In this document: piece after piece, positions 1-5,042 of the stretch
Position numbering within the stretch: position 1 is the stretch's first letter
How the letters are laid out: each line of letters opens with the position of its first letter
Origin: Cryomorphaceae bacterium
GTDB lineage: Bacteria > Bacteroidota > Bacteroidia > Flavobacteriales > Schleiferiaceae
Direction: 5' to 3'
NCBI GenBank assembly: GCA_002685435.1
Contig: NYXD01000116.1
Span: 5,197 to 10,238 of the forward strand
DNA length: 5,042 nt
Translations under genes and position numbers: made by a program
The notes under the pieces: model-generated
What the model saw: the letters and a program-made list of their open reading frames with translations, nothing else
Database searches by the model: none
Told to the model about the DNA's origin: nothing

Positions 1-1893
1 ATAGGGTATTCTAGTTGCCATTGGTGCCATGTGATGGAAGAGGAAAGTTTTGAAGATAAGGAGGTAGCGGGTTTGATGAATGCCCATTTTACATCGATCA
101 AAATTGACCGTGAGGAGCGGCCAGATCTGGACGCCCGATACATGAACGCGGTCCAATTAATGACCGGTCAAGGCGGATGGCCATTGAATTGCATCGCCCT
201 ACCTGACGGAACGCCAGTTTGGGGGGGTACTTATTTTTCGAAAACCGATTGGATGGCCGCTTTATCACAAATCGCCCAAATGTGGCAGGAATCGCCACAG
301 ACCATTGAAGACTACGCCGAGCAAATGCGTCAGGGGTTAATGGATATGGTTAAAGTAAGTAAAAGTGGTACCCCAGGAACTTTTGAAGCGGCGGATTTTG
401 AAGATGTTTTAGTGCCTTGGATGCGCGGATGGGACGAGCAAAACGGTGGATTAACGCATGCGCCAAAATTCCCAATGCCAAGCAACTACAGCTATCTTTT
501 ACAACATGGGCTTTTGTCTAGAAACGAGAGAACATTGTCTTTTGTGCACACTACTTTACAAAAAATGGCACTAGGAGGAATCTACGATTTTGTGCACGGT
601 GGCTTCACGCGTTATTCGACAGATCGGTATTGGAAAGTGCCTCACTTCGAGAAGATGTTGTATGACAATGCCCAATTAATTGGGCTATATGCAAAGGCCT
701 ACCGCAGTCGTGCTAACGAATTATACGCCCAAACCATAGCAGATACGGTGGTTTGGTTGCAAAAGGAAATGCAGCTAGACAACGGCCTGTATGCTGCAGC
801 ACAAGATGCAGACAGTGTAACTCCGGAAAACTCCAGAGAAGAAGGCGGTTACTATACTTGGCGGATCGAAGAATTAGAAGGTATGGATCTGCCCTATTTT
901 GATGCGTTTAAATGGTATTTCGATATCACTGAACATGGATCTTGGGAGGGAAAATATATTTTACATCGCACGCAGCCCATTGACAGTTTAGCGGAACGAT
1001 TGAAAATAGACGTAACGACTGCACATGAACAGCTACTAGAATGGCAGCAGCGTATGGCCCGGGCGACAGCGGATCGATCAAGTACGCATCCGAAACCTTT
1101 ACGCGATCCTAAAGCCCTCACCTGTTGGAATGCTTTACTAGTCATAGGCTTTGCAGAAGCCCATCGCGCTCTGCCAGAAAAAAAATACGACCAAGCGGCC
1201 ACCAGCTTGCTTGAAGCATTATTAACTACTGTATGGCAAAACGGCGCTATTGCGCATCAATACTTGAATGAAGCGGCCGAGGGTGATGGCTTCCTTGACG
1301 ATTACAGCACCTTTGGACAAGCACTGTTAGAGGGGTTCTTGCTCACTGGAAATAGAATATATCTTGAGCGCGCTCAAGAAATCGCAAAGTATATCGAACG
1401 TGTTTTTCCGCTTGAAGGTGATTTCCGTGTGTACACTCCTGCCGTTGATGCCGCTTGGCAAAAGCAATTAGAAATCGAAGACAATGTGATCCCTAGCGCC
1501 AATTCCATGTGGGCACATTTCTTTCAATCTGTAGGGATCGTTACCAACCGCAACGATTGGAAGGAGCAGGCCCAAAGAGCTTTGCGTGCCGTTCATAGTA
1601 AGGTATTTCGATACGGACCTAACTTTTCGAATTGGCTTGATTTGGGACTAATGAAGGCGTATGGCGCAAAAGAGTTGGTGATCACTGGACCTGGGGCGAA
1701 GGCGGCAGCAGAAGAACTACAACGTACCCACTATCAACCCGGAACATTAGTACTATTTAGTGAAACGGCTTCAGAATTAGCGCATTTCAAAGGACGTGTC
1801 GGTCGCACGCTCACCTATTATTTGTGCAGTAATAACACATGCCAACTGCCCACGACAGAACCAGACGAACTACTGAAGCTATGGAAAAGCTAA
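1..1893 (+). CDS. YyaL/SPATA20-family protein: DUF255 thioredoxin-like domain plus alpha/alpha-barrel domain (5' end missing)
   Basis: The reading frame is open from base 1, so the gene begins before the window; the GTG at 31 is an internal valine, not the start. The visible 630 residues compare with about 670-690 in the family, so some 45-50 are missing. The first residues include the family hallmark CHWCHVMEEESFED, with the redox-type CxxC at bases 16-27. Next come DREERPDLD (visible residues about 36-44), GQGGWPLN (56-63) and GGTYFS (75-80), completing the thioredoxin-like domain. The rest is the alpha/alpha-toroid, glycosidase/epimerase-like part, with APKFPMP (154-160), PHFEKMLYDN (214-223) and AAQDADS (266-272). 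The end has the usual C-x4-C-QLP segment. All hallmarks are intact and there is no frameshift. The biochemical role of the bacterial family is not established; a redox or sugar-binding role is only inferred from the folds. It is likely cytoplasmic and cotranscribed with tag, whose start it overlaps. Confidence 0.95.
   Translation: MGYSSCHWCHVMEEESFEDKEVAGLMNAHFTSIKIDREERPDLDARYMNAVQLMTGQGGWPLNCIALPDGTPVWGGTYFSKTDWMAALSQIAQMWQESPQTIEDYAEQMRQGLMDMVKVSKSGTPGTFEAADFEDVLVPWMRGWDEQNGGLTHAPKFPMPSNYSYLLQHGLLSRNERTLSFVHTTLQKMALGGIYDFVHGGFTRYSTDRYWKVPHFEKMLYDNAQLIGLYAKAYRSRANELYAQTIADTVVWLQKEMQLDNGLYAAAQDADSVTPENSREEGGYYTWRIEELEGMDLPYFDAFKWYFDITEHGSWEGKYILHRTQPIDSLAERLKIDVTTAHEQLLEWQQRMARATADRSSTHPKPLRDPKALTCWNALLVIGFAEAHRALPEKKYDQAATSLLEALLTTVWQNGAIAHQYLNEAAEGDGFLDDYSTFGQALLEGFLLTGNRIYLERAQEIAKYIERVFPLEGDFRVYTPAVDAAWQKQLEIEDNVIPSANSMWAHFFQSVGIVTNRNDWKEQAQRALRAVHSKVFRYGPNFSNWLDLGLMKAYGAKELVITGPGAKAAAEELQRTHYQPGTLVLFSETASELAHFKGRVGRTLTYYLCSNNTCQLPTTEPDELLKLWKS
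1881..1893 (+). other. 13-base overlap of the DUF255 gene and tag in different frames
   Basis: The last four codons and the stop (TAA 1891-1893) of the DUF255 gene are read in a second frame as the first codons of tag, which starts at ATG 1881. The arrangement leaves no room for a promoter directly between the genes and fits a shared transcript with translational coupling. The overlap is read directly from the sequence; the coupling is inferred. Confidence 0.85.
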
Positions 1894-2456
1894 AAGAGCG
1901 CTGCGGCTGGTGCAAAGGCAGCGAGTTATACGAAAACTACCACGATAATGAGTGGGGGCGTCCGGTGCGCGATGAAAGGAAAATGTTCGAATTCCTCTTG
2001 CTTGAGACCTTTCAAGCAGGCTTGAGCTGGATTACTGTCCTAAAGAAACGCGAAGCTTTTCGAGCCGTTTTTCATCAGTTCGAAATTGCAAGAGTGGCAA
2101 AAATGACAGAAAAGGAGATCAAGGATGCGCTACAGAATCCACACATCATTCGGCATGAAGCAAAAATCAGAGCCGCCATTACCAATGCGCAATGTGTTCT
2201 AGAGCTTCACGCCCGCGGCAGGACGCTTGTTGATTTCTTCTGGTCCTACGTTGACGGAACGCCTGTTCAAAATGCTTGGAATGATCTAAGTGAGATTCCT
2301 GCAAAAACGGATCTTGCATTTCAACTCTCAAAAGACCTTAAGGCACTGGGCTTTAAATTTATAGGACCCACTGTGGTCTATGCCCACATGCAAGCCACAG
2401 GAATGGTAAACGACCACCTTACGACCTGTCCTTATTACAACGCTGGAATGCCCTAA
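1881..2456 (+). CDS. tag: DNA-3-methyladenine glycosylase I
   Basis: This enzyme removes 3-methyladenine from alkylated DNA, the first step of base excision repair in the cytoplasm. The 191-residue product aligns by eye along its whole length with E. coli Tag, offset by four residues near the N-terminus. The zinc-binding set is present: Cys8, His21, and His179-x3-Cys183 (E. coli Cys4, His17, His175, Cys179). The catalytic-pocket Glu42 and Trp50 lie in ETFQAGLSWITVLKKRE, matching Glu38 and Trp46 of E. coli. YHDNEWG, IIRHEAKI, GFKFIGPT and MVNDH are further family blocks. I chose ATG 1881 because it gives MEKLKERCGW, close to the E. coli start MERCGW. An in-frame ATG at 1839 would add 14 residues (MPTAHDRTRRTTEA) with no family match, deep inside the upstream gene. 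There is no clear Shine-Dalgarno. The 13-base overlap with the upstream gene suggests coupled translation. Confidence 0.97.
   Translation: MEKLKERCGWCKGSELYENYHDNEWGRPVRDERKMFEFLLLETFQAGLSWITVLKKREAFRAVFHQFEIARVAKMTEKEIKDALQNPHIIRHEAKIRAAITNAQCVLELHARGRTLVDFFWSYVDGTPVQNAWNDLSEIPAKTDLAFQLSKDLKALGFKFIGPTVVYAHMQATGMVNDHLTTCPYYNAGMP
2453..2456. other. Tail-to-tail stop-codon overlap between tag and tsaB
   Basis: The tag stop TAA occupies 2454-2456 on the + strand, and the tsaB stop TAG is the complement of 2455-2453. The two convergent genes therefore share four bases and have no intergenic space. Any terminator for either transcript would have to lie inside the coding sequence of the opposite gene. 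Confidence 0.93.
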
Positions 2457-3127
2457 AAGAATTTCTTTTTCGATTTTTCCGCAACAAAATCTTTGAGGTA
2501 GTAGGGCTCAAAATAGGCCACATCCTCTGCTTCAGGAAGTACGGTTAAGTGCTGTCCCATATATTTCGCATCGGGATCAGAGTTCGCCTGAAGTTGCCAA
2601 TTCTCGGGGATTCGAGTCATAAATTGATCCATTTTCTCTACCCCCTCACCCACTACGGTCACCTGTTCGTTATGTAAATATTCCCAACTATCGTCTGTGA
2701 TAATCACCGCCTCAACGGCTCCATCTGGCGACAATCCATCCTCGCCCAACCGCCAGACTTGAGCATAAACCTCATCCCGGCGTGCATCCAGAACAGTAAT
2801 CACAAACGGCGTTGTGCAGTTGGAGAAATCAAAACATCCTAAAGTTGGCACACTATACAATGGAATACCTGAGGCAAAACACAAACCTTTGGCGGTGCTT
2901 ACACCAATCCGTAAACCGGTATACGAGCCAGGTCCTTTACCTACGCAAATACCATTCAATGCATTAAAATCAACTGAGTGTTCTTCGAGCAGTTCTTTGA
3001 TCAGCACATGCAAGCGTTCACCATGAATAAAGCGATCTCCCCTTTCTGCTCTACTCGCAACCATCTGCTCGCCGTCCCAAAGAGCGATGCTGCAATTCTT
3101 AGTTGCTGTTTCTATGCAGAGTAACAC
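2453..3127 (-). CDS. tsaB: TsaB, subunit of the tRNA N6-threonylcarbamoyladenosine (t6A37) synthesis complex
   Basis: TsaB (YeaZ) pairs with the catalytic subunit TsaD and the ATPase TsaE to transfer threonylcarbamoyl onto A37 of ANN-decoding tRNAs in the cytoplasm. The 224-residue product has the ASKHA-fold start LLCIETATKNCSIAL, then HGERLH (35-40), and the family signature GKGPGSYTGLRIGVSTAKGL (63-82). DARRDEVYAQVW (114-125) follows, and the tail YLKDFVAEKSKKK is of a kind I associate with Bacteroidota TsaB. Length is normal. The start is GTG at 3127-3125: an in-frame TAA lies four codons upstream (3139-3137), with only AAA, ATA and AGT between, and the next in-frame ATG (residue 22) would remove the first strand of the fold. 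The start follows the adaptor's stop by two bases, with an A-rich leader and no Shine-Dalgarno, so expression probably depends on the efflux-gene transcript. TsaB is an accessory partner and is not expected to be catalytic itself. Confidence 0.95.
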   Translation of the reverse strand: MLLCIETATKNCSIALWDGEQMVASRAERGDRFIHGERLHVLIKELLEEHSVDFNALNGICVGKGPGSYTGLRIGVSTAKGLCFASGIPLYSVPTLGCFDFSNCTTPFVITVLDARRDEVYAQVWRLGEDGLSPDGAVEAVIITDDSWEYLHNEQVTVVGEGVEKMDQFMTRIPENWQLQANSDPDAKYMGQHLTVLPEAEDVAYFEPYYLKDFVAEKSKKKFF

Positions 3128-3132
3128 ACTTA
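3128..3132 (-). other. Adaptor stop / tsaB GTG start junction
   Basis: Read on the - strand, the adaptor ends in TAA (3132-3130), followed by GT and then the GTG start of tsaB. The tight stop-start spacing, an A-rich stretch just upstream and the lack of a Shine-Dalgarno-like purine run favour translational coupling over independent initiation. This junction also fixes the tsaB start, since no other usual start codon is available close by. Confidence 0.75.
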
Positions 3133-4383
3133 TTTTTTAGCTGTGGAAATGCGCGCGCCACGCTTTAGATTTCGACTCACCGCACTGTACGGACCGGTAA
3201 TCACAGCAGTACTGTCTTCTACCCCCGTAACAATGATGAATTCATCGTCTTGAATACCCGATTCTACAACGAGCAAACCAGCTTTCATACCGTCTGGAGT
3301 AAAGACCACCTCAAAGCTCTCATCAACATCCTCGCTTAATGCGCGTTCGTACGAAACAGCATTTGAAGAAGTGTCCGAACGGACCGTGACGGCCTGTATC
3401 GGGACTACCAGCGCATCGCGCACTTTATTCGTAATGATTTCGACAGTAGCCGTCATACCTGGACGGAACGGATTCTTACCGTAGTTTGGTTCCAATGCGG
3501 CGAAACTGCTATTTAGCATACGGATTTTCACTTCGAAATTGGTCACCTGATCTGGCGAAGCACCCAGTGCCAATTTTGCACTATTAGCGATTTCACTAAC
3601 CACACCTTGAAACGAATTTCCTAAGAATGCATCCACCTCAATGAGGGCGGTATCTCCTTTTGTAATCTTCACAATGTCATTCTCGTTGACCTCAACCAAA
3701 ACCTCCATTGTATTCAGATCTGCAATGCGCAACATCTCAGTACCTGTCATGGTCGCAGTTCCAACCACGCGCTCGCCCAACTCAACGTCTAATTGTGTTA
3801 CCGTGCCGTCAATTGGTGCAATAATAGTGGTGCGCTTTAAATTTTTATACGCTTCGTCCAGATTTGCCTCTGCACTTTGCAATTGGTATTTAGCGCTCTC
3901 TTCTTGCAACTCTGTAACCGAAATGGCGCGCTGCGCTGCATCGTATTCTTGTTCAGAAATAGCGCCTTTCTCAAAAAGCACCTTATTTCTTGCCCATAGC
4001 TTTTTCGCCTCATCTAGAGCCACACTGCTTTGGGCTAAGCCAGCTTTCGCGCTATTCACTGCCGCGCGTGCACGCGTAATGGCACTTTCGTATAGGTCTG
4101 GATTAATCTTTACTAAAACATCGCCCTCATTGACTTGCTGTCCATCGACGACATTTACTTCAATAATTTCCCCACTGACCTCAGGGCTCATTTTCACCTC
4201 AACCTCAGGTTGAATCTTCCCACTTGCTGTAACGGACTCCACAACTGTGCGACGGTGCGCATATCCAGTTTCAACGGTAACGGTATCTGTATTAGCGCCA
4301 ATCCAGCCTTTTTTCTTAGCAACAACTAAGAAACCAATAACAACGACCGCAATGGGTATAACAATTTTTAAATTCAGTTTCAT
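3130..4383 (-). CDS. Periplasmic adaptor (membrane fusion) protein of a tripartite efflux system, HlyD/MacA type
   Basis: Such adaptors bridge an inner-membrane pump (ABC or RND) and an outer-membrane TolC-type channel. The 417-residue protein begins with a short basic stretch, one hydrophobic segment (about residues 6-22) and KKK. This looks like an uncleaved inner-membrane anchor, as there is no lipobox. The first lipoyl-like half follows (about 60-97, ending GQQVNEGDVLVKINPDLY), then an alanine/glutamate-rich helical hairpin (about 98-184). The hairpin tip carries R132-x3-L136-x6-S143, the RLS pattern known to dock with TolC. The second lipoyl half is IIAPIDGTVTQLDVELGERV (187-206), followed by a beta-barrel (about 225-330) containing FRPGMTATVEI and a membrane-proximal C-terminal domain with TGPYSAVSRNLKRG. 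ATG 4383 is chosen because it directly precedes the anchor. The gene lies 10 bases after the channel gene and 2 before tsaB. Whether its pump is ABC or RND cannot be told here; the substrate is unknown. Confidence 0.94.
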   Translation of the reverse strand: MKLNLKIVIPIAVVVIGFLVVAKKKGWIGANTDTVTVETGYAHRRTVVESVTASGKIQPEVEVKMSPEVSGEIIEVNVVDGQQVNEGDVLVKINPDLYESAITRARAAVNSAKAGLAQSSVALDEAKKLWARNKVLFEKGAISEQEYDAAQRAISVTELQEESAKYQLQSAEANLDEAYKNLKRTTIIAPIDGTVTQLDVELGERVVGTATMTGTEMLRIADLNTMEVLVEVNENDIVKITKGDTALIEVDAFLGNSFQGVVSEIANSAKLALGASPDQVTNFEVKIRMLNSSFAALEPNYGKNPFRPGMTATVEIITNKVRDALVVPIQAVTVRSDTSSNAVSYERALSEDVDESFEVVFTPDGMKAGLLVVESGIQDDEFIIVTGVEDSTAVITGPYSAVSRNLKRGARISTAKK

Positions 4384-4393
4384 GGCCTGGGGG
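4384..4393 (-). other. Ten-base gap between the channel and adaptor genes
   Basis: Read on the - strand, this gap is CCCCCAGGCC between the TAA of the channel gene and the ATG of the adaptor. It holds only a weak AGG as a possible ribosome-binding element and no promoter. It is the longest noncoding stretch in the window and supports a shared transcript. Confidence 0.7.
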
Positions 4394-5042
4394 TTACAAG
4401 GTGATTTGATTAAATAGGTAGAATTCGAGCACTTTTACTTTAAATAAGTAATCGAATTTTGATTGTATTTCACGACTCTTCGCAGCGAGGTATTGATTCT
4501 TACTTAAGCTCAGATCAAAGGCACTGATGACCCCTGTGTCGAAGTTGAGTTGTGCGTTTGCCAATGCCAGTTCTGAGGCCTGCGCCGAGGCTTGAGAAGC
4601 CTCATAGAGTGCCAGGGCTCCTTTGGCATCTAAATAGGCGCGCTCCATTGTCTGACGTACATTCACTTCCGTTTGCAACGCATCAATAGTTGCGTTGTCG
4701 AGTTGAATTTGTGCGCGCTGTACTGCAGAATGCGTCTGACCAGCATTGAATAAAGGTATTTGAACCCCCACTCCTAAGAATTGATTCCAGTTGTCTTGAA
4801 GCTGGTTCGTGATCGTATATTTTTCCGCACTAGCGGGATCTGGTACATTTATGGTAGACGGCACCTGCTCAATAGACCCCGTCAAAGGGTTTTCAACTAA
4901 CGTGTAGGTAGTTAGAGAAACATAATCTGTGAAATAAGGTAGACCTTGAACATAGTTTGAATTCAATTGGGCCGAAAAGGATAACGAGGGATAGCGACCA
5001 CTTTGGGCCAATTTCACTCCATATTTCGCGCGCTCCACATTC
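4394..5042 (-). CDS. TolC-family outer-membrane efflux channel, C-terminal half (5' end beyond window)
   Basis: TolC-family proteins form trimeric outer-membrane channels with a periplasmic helical tunnel. About 216 residues are visible of a usual 430-500. The frame stays open to the right edge (the codon before GTG 5038 reads Asn), so the gene starts outside the window and that GTG is internal. The visible part is the second structural repeat. It has a helix end plus strand (RYPSLSFSAQL), then an extracellular-loop-like region of about 60 residues rich in Thr, Pro and Asn. Next is the returning strand GVGVQIPLFNAGQTHSAVQR, where IPLFNAG is the family hallmark. A long helical pair follows, with LNFDTGVISAFDLSLSKNQY and the ending FKVKVLEFYLFNQITL. 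The hydrophobic, aromatic-rich C-terminus looks typical of Bacteroidota members. Any signal peptide would be off-window. It is the first gene visible of the - strand group, and its partner is the adaptor 10 bases downstream. Confidence 0.94.
   Translation of the reverse strand, partial: NVERAKYGVKLAQSGRYPSLSFSAQLNSNYVQGLPYFTDYVSLTTYTLVENPLTGSIEQVPSTINVPDPASAEKYTITNQLQDNWNQFLGVGVQIPLFNAGQTHSAVQRAQIQLDNATIDALQTEVNVRQTMERAYLDAKGALALYEASQASAQASELALANAQLNFDTGVISAFDLSLSKNQYLAAKSREIQSKFDYLFKVKVLEFYLFNQITL

Noticed and set aside
31..36. GTG at 31 or ATG at 34 as the true start of the first gene
   Set aside because: Either start would remove the CHWC motif encoded just upstream in the same open frame. 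The family needs this segment and about 45 further residues before it.
894..1202. A 102-codon open frame on the - strand inside the DUF255 gene
   Set aside because: It is fully inside a conserved gene, rich in Ser, Arg and Cys, and shows no family resemblance or separate start signals.
1816..1824. TATTATTTG as a Bacteroidota -7 promoter element (TAnnTTTG) for tag
   Set aside because: The spacing is one base too long for the consensus, no TTTG -33 element sits at the right distance, and it lies within the conserved end of the DUF255 gene.
2455..2469. Inverted repeat AAAAGAA-T-TTCTTTT as a bidirectional terminator between tag and tsaB
   Set aside because: With a realistic loop the stem is about five pairs with a single G-C, and the repeat arises from the Lys/Phe codons at the end of tsaB. 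It is too weak to call.
2814..3026. A 70-codon open frame on the + strand opposite tsaB
   Set aside because: It covers the strand opposite the conserved GPGSYTGLRIG region of tsaB, which accounts for the open frame; the product has no motif.
3641..4213. A 190-codon open frame on the + strand opposite the adaptor gene
   Set aside because: It is antisense to a clear adaptor coding sequence. Its product is a Ser/Thr/Phe-rich low-complexity string with no recognisable motif, as expected from the reverse frame of a helical hairpin.

Overview
This 5,042-base window is almost entirely coding: only 12 bases lie outside genes. It holds five genes of recognised families, two of them cut by the window edges. 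The combination points to Bacteroidota, probably a flavobacterium-like lineage with mid-range GC. The clues are the adaptor and outer-membrane channel sequence style, the TsaB tail ending in YLKDF plus a lysine-rich end, and gene starts without a clear Shine-Dalgarno. That placement is inference from sequence style, not a database result.

The left half is on the + strand. From base 1 to 1893 runs the greater part of a YyaL/SPATA20-type protein (DUF255 thioredoxin-like domain plus an alpha/alpha-barrel domain), missing roughly its first 45-50 residues. Its last 13 bases overlap the start of tag (1881-2456), which encodes DNA-3-methyladenine glycosylase I.

The right half is on the - strand and reads from right to left. 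It starts with the C-terminal half of a TolC-family outer-membrane channel (4394 to beyond 5042). Ten bases later comes a HlyD/MacA-type periplasmic adaptor (3130-4383), and two bases after that comes tsaB (2453-3127), a subunit of the t6A tRNA-modification complex. The spacing suggests one transcript. The two groups meet tail to tail, with the tag and tsaB stop codons overlapping by four bases.

The channel and adaptor should form two parts of a tripartite efflux system. The adaptor carries an intact TolC-docking signature at its hairpin tip. The inner-membrane pump is not in the window, and because tsaB follows the adaptor directly, the pump gene must be upstream of the channel gene or elsewhere. 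I see no mobile element, CRISPR array, RNA gene, convincing promoter or convincing terminator. I also see no clearly undescribed system; the notable points concern gene packing and context.
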